The position numbers and the translations under genes were made by a program. From positions 46,792,401 through 46,856,400 of the forward strand of contig OX392527.1 of NCBI GenBank assembly GCA_947623455.1: 64,000 bases of DNA, written 5' to 3'. This stretch comes from Mimachlamys varia (taxonomy: Eukaryota > Mollusca > Bivalvia > Pectinida > Pectinidae). Each line of letters starts with the position of its first letter. The stretch's first letter is position 1. This document shows positions 36,060-47,601 of the stretch, one piece after another. The notes under the pieces were generated by a model, which saw nothing but the letters and a program-made list of their open reading frames with translations, was not told the origin of the DNA and searched no databases.

Positions 36060-36265
36060 CGTAAAGAATAGATCACGTGACGCACAAATAATGATTGACA
36101 TCCATTAGGAAACGGACGCAATGGCCGACCCGTTTAAATATAGGTTCTTATAGTGCGTGCATTTAAATTCCCCAGTGGAATATTCGAAAGTGCTTCCAGA
36201 TGCTAAATCAGAATGCAAGTGAAAAAAGGGACAAATTATAAATCATTTACCACGTGACAAGAAAA
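36060..36265 (+). promoter_or_regulatory. Motif cluster: E-boxes and a Pbx/Meis-type word
   Basis: ATCACGTGACGC near 36072 has an E-box (CACGTG). TGATTGACA at 36092-36100 matches the Pbx-Meis/TGIF-type consensus. A second CACGTG lies near 36252. Between them a CAATGGCCGACCCG start-like word is followed after 7 codons by a weak GTTCTT donor. Motif matches are seen; regulatory function is inference. Confidence 0.3.
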
Positions 36266-37019
36266 TTTTCACATCAACCCATTACGAGGTTATTAAGCTT
36301 TATTTATCATAAATGTGCCTACAAATTTAATCTGATATGCATAATCAACAGGTCCTAAAGGGAAGATGATTTGTCTTTTCAATGTAACCTTCGTGAAACA
36401 AATGCGTTTGATAATATCAAAGCCATCATACGGAATTAGACATAAAAAAATTGCAATAAAATACATAACAAAAAAGATTAGAAAACAAAACGTCAAAACC
36501 GATATGAAAGACAAATGGTAGATATCAATTTATCAGTTGTCTATTATATCAATAATCAAAAAAGCTTAAAATGGACGATTGTTTAATTAAAAGCAGCATG
36601 TGCTTACATTATGTTATATATATATCACGTCGAAAAGAAAAGCCATGTATGGTTCAATACATAATGAATATTCTTCCTATTACAATAGCAACACCTTAAT
36701 TTAGAATAGAATGTAGAATATCATAACTGGTATAACCCTACTCATAGATACGTTCATATTTTCCCCGCCAAATGTCCTGCAGTTTCAAATGATTGATTTT
36801 GAAACATTATGAACGTTGTAAGATTAACAAGTCCAAGATGACGTTGCATTTAACAAAATCATCTTTACACCCAATATAATATCCCTTTAGTGTATTCACA
36901 TGCAAAAAGAGATAACGAATCACATGCATTTTCAACGAAACCAAACGCAAAAATTACCCGAGATTTTGAAAGCATTTCAGATGTGCATCTACCCATTCTG
37001 TTAAGATACACATACCCCT
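36266..37019. other. AT-rich non-coding stretch
   Basis: A minus frame of 73 codons (36514-36293) is AT-driven and hydrophobic; it is not supported as a gene. Confidence 0.5.
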
Positions 37020-37055
37020 ATGAATAAAATTGAATGCAAATTATATGACCACCAA
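37020..37055 (+). CDS. Possible short first coding exon, plus strand
   Basis: ATGAATAAAATTG opens 12 codons (MNKIECKLYDHQ) directly into CAA then GTAAGTC, a consensus donor, phase 0. The start context (CCCCTATGA) is poor. If not spliced, the frame continues to a stop at about 37307 (95 codons). Unrecognised; chance is likely. Confidence 0.2.
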
Positions 37056-38729
37056 GTAAGTCTCATTATTGGCGTTGTAAGCAGACGTTCAGCTTGCCAT
37101 CAAATAAGCACACCCTTGAATATCGTTCTTGAGATAACTTCCATGCTATTACCAGCAACAAAATGCCTGCCTCAAATTGCCTTACCAGTAATCAATCAAT
37201 TCGACATCAGTACGGGTTATCCTACCACAATCTGCTATACCTTTTTCAGCCTAGGTCTTTTGAAGGGGCTGTCATATAATTACAATTTCTACGCTAGAGT
37301 TGTTTAATAACTTTTATATCCAAGAAAGATTTTGATGGTTTGTTCCTAAATGGATAATTTACAAATATGAAGTCTACAGAAAGCAATTTGATACCAAGTA
37401 AAATTGTTTGAGTTTTTAAACTTTTGAGACAGATTGTCTTTTAATCAAAAAGAAACATTCAATTATTTCCATAAAGTCACACGTCATATAATAGATAATA
37501 AATTATAGTAACATCGACAAGCAATTTATTGCAGCTGTTATCATAGTATATTCAAAACGATCTTTAGTTACTTTTGTTGTGTAATTCATCAATTTCAGGT
37601 ACACATCTCACATAGAAAAATATATCTCGTTAATGCAAGCATTTTTCTTTACACAAGTGACATAACACATTTGGCCAAGATTCAAACTTTTAATAGTAAT
37701 GTACTAATAGAGATAAAGTTGGTAATTGCCATGCATTAAGATGACAATATCTGTTTAAGATATATTTAAATATTTAAGAATAATGTCCTGAAGAAAAAAA
37801 AGAAAAACTTATTACAAAGTAAGGTTGTTGCGTATTACATTTTTGTGTAATCTAAATTCATGGATATCTTTTGAAAATAATTTTGTCCATCAATATATGG
37901 AACAAAAACTCTATTTCTTAAAATTGAAATGAAGTTTTATCCTTCACATCTGCAAAGTTTTACCTTAAATGTACAAAATATATTAGTTCTGTCAAAAATA
38001 CATTTGATTTCAGAAATGGGTTTCTGTAACCTAGTATTCTTATCTAAATGTTTTAAATAAATATGAATATCTTATATGCAATTTCGTGTTTATAGGGTCA
38101 AACATGGTTCTAACGTGATTTTTTTCTGAAAGTTTAACGAGATCAAATACATTTGCATTAATTCATTGAAGACGTCGTTTTCAATTAGTCTATAAATGAC
38201 TAGAATGCATAGAATTATCAAATGCCAAAATGATGACGTCACATTTCAATCAGGTCATATGCAAGAATCATTTTAAATAAAATAGGTTTTGTATATGATT
38301 TCTGGTTAGACTATTATTATTGAATAATATGATCTTGAATAATACATATCATACTAGGAACGATTGACGTATTATAACAGTGGTAATGTAGGGTATTAAC
38401 AAATTCAGAAAGTGATATGAGGTCATATTGAAGAAAACGTCAATTTTGATCAGAACAATAAATTTCTTAACTTTTCTATTGCTTTCATTTACGTGTACGA
38501 ATCCCTTCCTAGTTTAAAACCACGTTGATATCTTACGCACAAACTCAATACATAAAGGGGACATAACTCACGATACAAAATTAATAGTCAATTTGATAAA
38601 CAATACCAAGATAGCAATTGAAACGAAAACATATTATAGTATAATTATCTTAAAGAGTATTCTAAAATCAGAAAATTATTTATATAAACTTATTGAAATT
38701 AATGAATATGACAAAGAATTCAAAATGAA
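37056..38729. other. AT-rich non-coding stretch
   Basis: No supported gene. Confidence 0.5.
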
Positions 38730-38996
38730 TTTAAAAGAATCCTAGAACTTTCAAAGCGGCGATGGAGCCTTAATGCAACTTTATGAAAAATGTTGAGGAA
38801 AGTTGCAGAAGAGTTGAAGAGTTCACAAAAGACCGAAAATAAATAAGAGAATACCGAAGCGCTAACAAAATTATAATCCAAACTCAAAATCGAATAACCC
38901 AGGGGCAAAATATGAACGAAGGAAAGATTTACATGGAGACTCTTGTAAAAGTACAGGATAATAAGACCAGGTGTTCCGGAAGAGTCCATCTTCATA
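38730..38996 (+). mobile_element. Dispersed repeat, solitary copy with one unexpanded internal unit
   Basis: From about 38837 the order GAATACCGAAGCGCTAACAA, AATCCAAACTCAAAATCG, GGGGCAAAATATGAACGAAG, GAAAGATTTACATGGAGACT, AATAAGACCAGGTGTTCCGG is shared with copies at 56219-56362 and 56452-56600 and, inverted, with the flanks of the array at 57059-57850. The minus strand is open for 91 codons here. The peptide core NLSFVHILPLGYSILSLDY resembles one in the 57-kb copy. The element type is unknown. Confidence 0.8.
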
Positions 38997-39283
38997 TCAC
39001 TTAAAGATACAGAATATTTCTTAATATCAAAATCGTGCTAGATGTTTATAAGGCCACGTTCTGTTTCTTTTTTTTTAGCTGTTGGGATTGCTATGCTAAG
39101 GTAATAAGAACCAACACTTTCGATATATTACACACAGATGATAGTCATGTCCTCATGAATTTGAGAGCAAATTCACAAAGGGCAATTACAAAGTGTTAGA
39201 TGAAGTGAACTAGTCGATGTTTACAATTTTTAAACATTGATTTACATAAATTTGAGATAATAGTGTTTAGTGCATGTACCTAC
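38997..39283. other. Short AT-rich stretch
   Basis: Nothing distinctive. If the 39441-39284 exon is real, the adjacent part is intron. Confidence 0.5.
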
Positions 39284-39441
39284 CTAGAGACGAACATCGT
39301 CTTTCGAGGTCAAATCTTGACCTCTCAGTGGACAGGACGTAATCACTGACCTTCAGACGATCCCCATAGGTGTGTCCAAATTGTCCATCCTGTGAATGAC
39401 CGATGCCCACGGGTGTATTGTCAAGACTACCATTTGTCTTT
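39284..39441 (-). CDS. Candidate internal coding exon, minus strand, 52 codons, unrecognised
   Basis: On the minus strand a modest acceptor (TTTGGTGCTTTGCCAAG) precedes 158 nt of clearly richer composition, ending TCTCTAG at a GTAGGT donor. A second donor, GTACAT, lies 4 nt further on. The frame encodes KTNGSLDNTPVGIGHSQDGQ, then a segment with YGDRLKVSDYVLSTERSRFD and then LERRCSSL. It is hydrophilic, with many Ser, Asp and Arg residues and no membrane segment, like a cytoplasmic or linker region. A stop lies just upstream in frame, which is consistent with an internal exon. A different frame (MVVLTIHPWASVIHRMDN) is also open but less protein-like. No family recognised. Confidence 0.45.
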
Positions 39442-39449
39442 CTTGGCAA

Positions 39450-41139
39450 AGCACCAAATTAATGTCTTCTTATATACTGGAGCTGTTTAGTAATGTTTTC
39501 ACTTCAAACACCAACCTGGCCAATTGTGTTGCACTTTGATATCATTAAAACAGTTATTTATGTTAGCAATATGCCAGGCAATGCGGCCAGGCTAATATGA
39601 TGTACACTATGCGACATGACAGATGCCATGTTATGACAATTAAGTTAAGAAAGCTAATAACGTGTTGAAAACGTCATAGTATACGTTCAGATAACAGCAA
39701 AAACGCAAACGTCAGCAACGAAGCATAAGGATTAAATTTCAAAAATTAAAAAAACAAGATTTTGAAATGCGGTATCTAAGGCAAAATTAAATTACCTGTA
39801 TTAAGGAGTTGATATTGCGTTCATTATGATAAGACTATTTGAGCTAAGTAAATACAGTTTGGGGTCTGTCGAAATTGTTTGAATTAAACTTTAATTATTA
39901 GGCTATACATATATCAATCTCTTCGCCCAAAAAACTGAATCCTAAACTTTCAATAATTATCTAAATCTACCATGCAGATTGGATAGATAGATTACTCTCC
40001 ACTTAACAGTATAATTAATGGCTTCTGTCAACAGTTTTACTTTAAAAGAAATCTTTTTCTATTCGTTTTTTTTTGTCATTTCGTTTCGTAAGATTAAAAA
40101 AAGCAAACTCATTTATCCATGAAATATCAAATCTACTTAAATGGGTGCATTGTTATTTTACAGATCTGGTGAGGTTTCGTCAGATTTGGGGTCACTTAAC
40201 ATGGCGCCTATTCCATTCCACTATTTTTGTCTGTGTTATAAGCACCTATAACTGACCATGACTTTTATTCAATTTTCACATGAGGGTACATCAGCTTGTT
40301 TCTAAATGTTAAATAACTAAACAATATTCTGTAGTGAAAGCTATTGTATGGGTAAGCCAAAGGTAAGATTTTGTCCTGTTGGGTTTAGAATCCTCAATTC
40401 CTGTTAACATTTGTTCACATCTATCTCGAGTTCGCTGTTTTTGTGGTCTTGTGTGTCGAAACTATCATATCTTTCCCCCCTTTATTACACTAAAATATTA
40501 ATATATATACTGAGCAGCAAGCGTGACCGATATGATTGCATCATTGTTTAAACAGACATCATGACTCGGCTGTAATGCAATCAAATTTTTTTTTTTTTTT
40601 TTTGCAGAAACAGTATGAACGATCATAATGAGATTCTAAAATATTAATTTACCTACCTGAAGAGCGAGCTGCATTATTGCCCTCAATCAACATTAGCCAT
40701 TCCGATTGAGTTAACAGGGTATATGCCACTTAACGGTATGATTAATGTTTTCCTTCAACAGAGACAAGTTCATGGACTTTTTTTTAAGATATTTTGTTTT
40801 CGATAGTTGACACGTATCATGTTAAATATGACAAATAGACAATCCTCCAAGCTTATGAATTGAAAATATAAACATACCTTAATGAATGCATTGTATTTTA
40901 ATAAAGCACCTGTCTTATCGAGACTAAACACAGCGCCACCTCCTGTCCTTAATATTTAGTTTCCTTCTGATATTAAACCGCAACCTTGACACAATCGTTC
41001 GGTCAGTTCATTTTTATAAGAGGATACAATAAATGTATTTATACGAAAAGGGATAATTGTTGACATATGAAGCAATATGTACTCCTTTACATAAATATGG
41101 TATTCAGCTGGCAAAGAAGTGAAAAATTTAAAGGTCAAA
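39450..41139. other. AT-rich non-coding stretch with a poly-T tract
   Basis: A run of about 18 T before GCAG lies at about 40587-40607. Short start-plus-donor combinations (MGKPK before GTAAGA near 40362; MQLALQ before GTAGGT on the minus strand near 40657) are too short to call. Confidence 0.5.
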
Positions 41140-41405
41140 GATGACGTAACACACACACATGTACTGCACTTTTAAAATTCAGTAATATATACAGTATGCC
41201 GAAAAAAAAATGAATTAAACTGCATCATACAGCTGTTTCGTCCTCCTATGACTCTTCAGTGGCGCTAGGGGCCAAAAGGTAGGCATCCAAAATGTCTAAA
41301 CTAATGTAGAAGCAGAAGGGTCAGGTGCGTAAGACCCTTTAATTTATGAATTTAGAAGTAAAATTGAACTAGTTCGGTATAATTTCAAATCGTGTACTAC
41401 GAAGA
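41140..41405 (+). mobile_element. ~265-bp dispersed element, copy A
   Basis: It runs from GATGACGTAAC through AAACTGCATCATACAG, CCAAAATGTCTAAACT, AGAAGCAGAAGGGTCAGG and ATTTCAAATCGTGTACTACG. It matches an inverted copy at 54603-54867 over its whole length with moderate divergence and small indels. There is no coding potential, tRNA head or A-tail, so a MITE or other non-autonomous DNA element is likeliest. Confidence 0.88.
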
Positions 41406-42695
41406 TTTTCCTGTCGTTTAGGTGTTCTTTAGTTTCTGTTGAGTACCCGTATACATTTTGATTTGGAACATAAACTGGTTTGTTAATAATGCGGTAGTTT
41501 TCACTATTACTGTACTAGATAAAGATACACTGAACCAGTGACGTATTGGTTGTATCATCGCCTAAACAAACTTCATTATCCTGTCATAGGATATTCTAAC
41601 ACGCTTCAGCCAGCCTTGGGCTGCTAAACGACACAATGACCCTCATTTCAGACCAATTTCATACACTTGATTGACCTGCACGTACAAAAATAGCATCATC
41701 CTTCACATTACTGCAAAATCTGCTATCTCTATTTTCAACTATAAGTTTAAAACATAAACATACTCTTAAATGAAAACAAACTTAGATAAATGGAATTCCA
41801 AATAAAATAAAGATTTAGCTCTTTTTGAACATTGTTTCTTTAATTTGTTCTTTTGTTAAAGCAAATGTATCTGAAGGCGAGAATTCTTTCTTAATGGGTC
41901 TCCAAACATTGCTGATAGTTCCAAATTATAATATATGGTAAAACTTAAGAAGTGTTTTTTTTTTTTTTATCAAAATTGTTTCTTGAATTCAATTTAAATG
42001 GGCACGACTTTTCCCACCTAAATCATTGTATTAATGTAAATCATAGCTATGTATTTTTTGTATATTTGTAATAGTAAACCAAACATAGATAATAAATATA
42101 TTTTAAATCATGATACCATATTTTCTTTTTTATAAACTATAGTGTCCAAATAGCTAGTATCTTAGAAAATTGTGAATAACGTACGAGTTTTGACATGATT
42201 TGAATGAGAAAATAAAAGAAAAAAATCCATATCTTTATTTCGTATTTTTATATTCATTTGAAGATATGTCATGGAAATTTTTGACAAAGCGTTCATTTGC
42301 CCAAATTAAGGCTGACGAGTCCCCAATGTACAAAATTACAATAAACAAAAGTAAATACATTTAGTAAATACATTTTTTTCACATGCGTTTCTTCAAACAT
42401 TTTACTCTTTGGGCCATAGGTACCACTCCTGAGCCCTTAATGGCAAAATTGCCCATATTGTTCCATAACTCCTTCATTATAACGCCCTTCAGGTTAGCCT
42501 CTATAATAAACAATAGTATGAGTTGTAAAACACCTTATGCATGCTTTGCATTACACATTCATTCCTAAGCTTGCTAAAGCATGATTAATTTTTCATAAAC
42601 ATGGTTGTTATCGTCATCTAATTGGCAGTGGTAAGGTATCCCCAAGGAGAACTAACCCACTATCTTCATGTGAATTATAGTGCAATAGAACCTAC
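41406..42695. other. AT-rich non-coding stretch
   Basis: No supported gene; a poly-T run lies at about 41955-41969. Confidence 0.5.
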
Positions 42696-42807
42696 CTGGT
42701 GTTTCCTTGGAAGAATTCAATACAATGTCTTTGATAACCAATATCTTGTCACAATAATTTGATATACGAAAGGGTAATGGTAATAAATTTAAGTCTTTCA
42801 AGGACAT
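42696..42807 (-). CDS. Candidate first coding exon, minus strand, 37 codons
   Basis: On the minus strand AGAAAAATGTCCTTG starts a frame encoding MSLKDLNLLPLPFRISNY, then CDKILVIKDIVLNSSKETP plus one base. It ends CACCAG at a GTAGGT donor (phase 1). The frame is also open upstream to an earlier start near 42834. The first residues are amphipathic rather than a signal peptide. The exon faces away from the 43126 exon, with 318 bp between the two ATGs. Unrecognised; codons are AT-leaning. Confidence 0.35.
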
Positions 42808-43125
42808 TTTTCTTTTGATAATTCGCTTAATCAACGCAAGGTTCTACATAAACCGTAATTATCAACATTTGCTGATAAGAAGTTGAAGCTTTATTCAGAA
42901 GATATTTTCCAATGACAGATGTCAGTAAACAAGTTTACAGTAACACCTCATTACACTGCCAACACTGGTTGAACGAGCTGTCATGAAAAGGATTCAAGGA
43001 AGAAAACCAAGAAAAGTTTAGAACCGAAAGGAAAAGGAAACCTTGAAATGTTGTTGATTTTCAAGATTGCAATGGGAATGTAGAGTAATTAATGTTTACA
43101 GTATTAAGGAGCTATCGATCGAAAC
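42808..43125. promoter_or_regulatory. Candidate bidirectional promoter between head-to-head exons
   Basis: A 318-bp interval separates two divergent start codons. It contains TGACAGATGTCAGTAAAC (TGACAG Meis-type and CAGATG E-box words) and purine runs (GGAAGAAAACC, AAAGGAAAAGGAAACC). No TATA box is obvious. The call depends on the flanking exons being real. Confidence 0.25.
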
Positions 43126-43194
43126 ATGGAAAACAAATTCCAGATAACCCGCACTGACACATTGCCCCCAGGTTATACGTCGAATGTATACCAG
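43126..43194 (+). CDS. Candidate first coding exon, plus strand, 23 codons
   Basis: CGAAACATGGAAAAC is a good start context (purine at -3, G at +4). Exactly 23 codons follow, encoding MENKFQITRTDTLPPGYTSN and VYQ. The exon ends ACCAG at GTGAGTAC, a consensus donor, in phase 0. Codons such as CAG ATA ACC CGC ACT GAC ACA and CCC CCA GGT are unlike the AT-rich background. The peptide is hydrophilic, without a signal sequence. Downstream exons are unknown; candidates in phase 0 include 54054-54188. It is one of the best single-exon calls here, though no family is recognised. Confidence 0.45.
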
Positions 43195-44819
43195 GTGAGT
43201 ACAAGTGTACTTATACGTATGTGACTTTATGATTTATTGTTTTGAAATTTGGAAATCAGAGACAAAATATTAGGATTTTAAGTCCATAATATATATAACT
43301 GTAGGATTTTATAATGTTTTATAACATCCATAAGTTAAATAGAAAACCATTCTGACGGTAGTTTCTTATATAAACAACAACAAAATCCAGTGACCTAAAC
43401 AATGTGTCTATGTCAAGGCGCCAAAATCTTGTTATGCTTCTTTTCAATATTATTTTAACTTTTACATGTACCTTTATTCCATTCTCAGGTAAAAAAAGTA
43501 AATTGAGATACTAAGCAACACCTTTACACCTTCCACACAAAGCATCTATTTAGTTGACCCACATTTATATTTCGCTCAGGTAAATGACCTATATTTATAC
43601 TTGGACATGTTTCATTGCATTCCTGAACGATATAATACCAACCTTACAGCGGAATGTCACCAATTTCTTCTGAAGGTTTATTTGAACTCTGTATTCAAAA
43701 GCAACACCCTCTGTTATTGTTTTGCGAAACCAAACTAAAAGATATATACACAGTTATACAATGAGAAATCTGAATATATAATATGGGGCACCGTTAAGTC
43801 ATTCATATACGTTGTATATCAACAAATTGATATGCAATGCTTCAAGGTAATATACTCCAATACATAATATCAGTGTGTTTGCCATTTGATATTCTGCAAA
43901 TGATATATTGTGTGTTCCAGAAGGATGCACATGCTCACATTTACATTTTGTTTTTTGTTTTCCTGTTTTCTTCACTGTTTTTGTTGTCGTCGTCGTTCTT
44001 TTCCTCTTTTGCTTTATTTTTCTCGACTCTTTTCTTTCAAAACTAAAATATTATTAAAACACATTATTATCTGTAATGTTTGCATAAGCTCCAAAGCTTC
44101 AAACACGAAACACAATAATATTTCGTACAGATGTAATTGAACATAGACATTATATTTGTTTTGTTGAGAACACAAATGTTCAAGAAAACGCTCTTTCATT
44201 GTAGTATTCACAATATAAATTTTAATCCATTTCTAGGCTAGGATCAAGAAATCAACTCATGTGATAGCCTACCATAGGATCACAGCTATTAAATAACATA
44301 TGACTATGGCGTTTCAAACAATATTTAAACGATTGTTTGGCTGTTGATTAAGGGATCGTATAGACAAGCCAGTTGCATGGCCCCATGTACTTCATTTTTG
44401 GCATGTTATATTTATTATTATCATTTGAAATGTCTTGTGGTTATAAACAACATTCAGACATGCAAAAGTTTACGACAACAAGTTGATATATTGTACTTTT
44501 GCAAGCTAACAATACTTGTGTTTTACAAAAAAACATACGATTTACATATAAGCGTCCAGGTTTATTTACATAGTATGTCACAAGTAAACGGATACAAGGG
44601 ATTGCAGTGTGTTAGCGACGTACCAACGGCATCTAAAGTTTCAGCATTACTTATAATTGGCCATGTATAGGTTTAAAATGACATTCTGGTTGTACAATGT
44701 GCTATGAGCTTAAGTAAATCCGAAGCGATTATATGTGATCGCGAAGACAGATCTTTCAACAGCAGTCATGCTTATATTTGTTCGATAAATTTTAATAGTA
44801 TACCCCATTCATTCAGTGC
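43195..44819. other. AT-rich stretch, putative intron
   Basis: The longest frame is plus 44344-44670 (108 codons), which begins at TTG rather than ATG and has mixed composition with no splice context. It is not supported as a gene. Confidence 0.45.
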
Positions 44820-45180
44820 CTATACCAATTTAGAAGTTGCTCCGGTCACTAATTTTTGTATATGGCCCAGAGTCGAGAACTTCGGGCCGACGCTACATAT
44901 TTTGACGTCATAATTCCAGGATGATGTTATATACAAAATAGTGACGAAATTATTCCAGACCCTAGGCAAATTGGCGTCGATTTGTTCTGTGTGGTCGTGT
45001 TGGGAAGATTTGGTATATGATAGAAAATATTGCATGACAATTCGGGCAATATAGGAGTTTATGGACTGGTCAGTCACCAAAAAATATACTTATGGATCTC
45101 AGCTTTGTTTCGGTCCATATACATATTTATGGGTGACTGACCAGTCCATAAACTCAAATATTGCCCTCAGTGCCATGCCA
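44820..45180. mobile_element. Foldback/MITE-like element with two inverted-repeat pairs
   Basis: A 65-bp left arm (45032-45096) pairs with a 65-bp right arm (45114-45178) around a 17-nt loop. The core TATGGACTGGTCAGTCACC is perfect in both arms. Just left of it, GTCACTAATTTTTGTATAT (from 44845) pairs with ATATACAAAATAGTGAC (to 44945). The intervening words CGAGAACTTCGGGCCGACGC and TTTGACGTCATAATTCC are unusual for this DNA. The whole looks like a non-autonomous palindromic element; its ends and target duplication are not resolved. Confidence 0.85.
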
Positions 45181-47449
45181 TATTTGTTAATGAGTATCAT
45201 TATGTTTTATTAAATTCGTTTCTATTGAGTAAGATATATGTATGATGTTTAAACTTTTTCGTATTTCTATCAACACGTTTTGTTTATGTACATACATACG
45301 TAAGCAATTTCAATAATATAAAGTTCAAAACTAAAAATAACATTCAGTCTTCCTTAAGGTGTCACTGTGTCATGTATTGTGACCATTATATATACTTTTG
45401 CTAGTTTCAAATTACTAAAATGATAGATAGATCAAATAAAAAGGTTTATTTGAAAAGAACTAAAATAATAAAACTAATTTCATATACACTATTACTGACA
45501 AAAAGATTATGTTTAACTTGTTCTTGATGCGTTTTGGTAAATTAATGAACAAGTATAGACAATATTTTAATGGAAGCTAATAACGTTTATCAAATCGCCT
45601 TTCTCATACTCTGATTTCTGATAATGCTATATATATTATCTTAAAACACTTTTCGGGGGGTATGGGGGTTAAACACACCCCAGGAACGAAAGCCATAGTG
45701 AGAACAATGTTCCGTTTTTCGGTTAGGGTTGCATTTGGTCTATATAACGACCAGATGTTCATAACAAATTATATGATTAATGAAACATCTCCCGATTATT
45801 CGTGTTATTTTACTATATGTTGTGCGAAAGCTAATTATATTTTTGCTAATGACAAATTATAACATCCAATTAGTAGTTTCCTCAATTAGGCTCAAATTCA
45901 ATTTAAGAAAACATTGTTCACTGCAATTGTTCGAACACTTGTCAGACGCTCTTTGAATATGTTTACCGATTAAAATCACATTTATTTTTGTCAAATTTGA
46001 GGCAAACCGGTAGAAAGGATATTTTTTTGAAAAACAAACCCCATCTGTCATGACTAAGTAATATGATTAATAAACAAACATTTAGCCCTCAAAATTAATA
46101 CTTTTAATATGGCGATCGTTTGTATTCATTCGTGTCAACAAGATAATATATACTGTACACTAATGTTATCGTGATGGATAGATATTTAACTTCTTAATTC
46201 AAAACCTACTCAAGGGGATCTACAAAACAGTTAAATGCATTTTGAGTAAGACTATTTCACCTACGAATGCAGCCCAAAGTGACTTCTATAAGGGTTTAAC
46301 TTTGATATAATTATACCAAAAGTATGCAAAGTGTGATTTTGAAGATTCGAACAATTTCATTTGTATTGAAATGCTTCACCTTCTTGTATTTTGAATATTT
46401 ACCTAATGAGAAAAGAATTTAAATTCCTGAAACGAATTTCACTCAATTTGCTTAAAGTCTGACCTTCGTCGTCACATAATATAGGTGTTCACAGGTCCAT
46501 TGATGTCAAACGTTTTACAGAGTTCACACGAGAAATGATCATTACGGGGACACTTGAATGACACTAATTACTTTATATTATTCAAAATGTTCTGGTGAAT
46601 TCATTTCGAATAAAAATGCCACTCAAATTATAATAAGCGACTTTTGAGTATTGCAAACTGTACTTGGTCAGTCTCAAAATTTAGTTGAGAATTATTTATT
46701 AAGTTTAAATTTGAGTCGACATATTATCCAATTGACCTGAAATCTAAAGAAAATATCTCATTTTCACATTTAATCTTATCATAAAATCCACGCCCTTCAA
46801 AATAGAACCTGTCATTTTTATATATCAATTCTAAAAATAGCCATGATATATATTGTGTCAACACATTTGGACACAACTGAATACCATAGTTGATGAAAAT
46901 GAAAATAGCAGGAACAGTAGACATCAAAACAAGAATATATTTTTGCAGTTTTACATAATGTCAATTTCATATATTTTTGTCGGATTTTATATCTTCAATT
47001 GTTCTTTCGTATATTTCATTTTCATACCATGCAAATATATTTTCAAACCTAATAACATATGCAGGCATATAATGTAATGTCACATTTCAGTAAATATTGA
47101 CCCTAATTCATTCAAATTGAATTCTTTGGAAATGAACATATTTCGTAAATGCCATATCAGAACTGATATTTAATATGTTTTAGTTGGCATTTTATTTCCG
47201 AGACAATAACTTTCTTCCATTTTTTTCTCATAACAGAGATACAATGCATACAAATACAAAATCTTAATCATGTTCATTTCCCATGTGTATAAAAAAAAGA
47301 AATACTACTATTATACTGTACAGTTATTGGGAAGTTTATCCTCGACGTACGATCACATTAAGTTGGCATCAGGTTATGCTATTGCAACAGAGCAAAGGGT
47401 AAAAACATACATAGAGATACCCAGCACTAAACTATTCTAGTAATGATGA
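45181..47449. other. AT-rich non-coding stretch
   Basis: No supported gene. Confidence 0.5.
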
Positions 47450-47601
47450 TGGATAGAATATAATTCCCCGTATGACACATTATATAACATTTCTGATGAG
47501 ACCAGGAAAAGGAAACACGTTTTGATGACATTAACAGGAAGGACAGCGGAAATTATGTGCGAAACGCATCCAGCAATGCCGGTGATGTGAAAGTATAACA
47601 G
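47450..47601 (+). other. Exon-like patch with a 46-codon open frame and a donor
   Basis: The plus frame is open from 47450 to a TGA at 47588. It reads RIEYNSPYDTLYNISDETRK, then a basic and methionine-rich stretch ending CETHPAMPVM. Eleven bases after the stop, AACAG then GTATGC (intron from 47602) resembles a donor. A stop before the donor would make this a 5' untranslated exon or a terminal coding frame followed by chance. Composition is richer than the flanks. Confidence 0.25.

Noticed and set aside
40348..40362. Short start exon MGKPK before GTAAGA
   Set aside because: Five codons plus a donor word is expected by chance in 64 kb.
40657..40674. Minus-strand start exon MQLALQ before GTAGGT
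   Set aside because: Six codons only; no promoter context.
44344..44670. 108-codon plus-strand frame as a gene
   Set aside because: It begins at TTG rather than ATG, has no splice signals and overlaps ordinary intron-like DNA.
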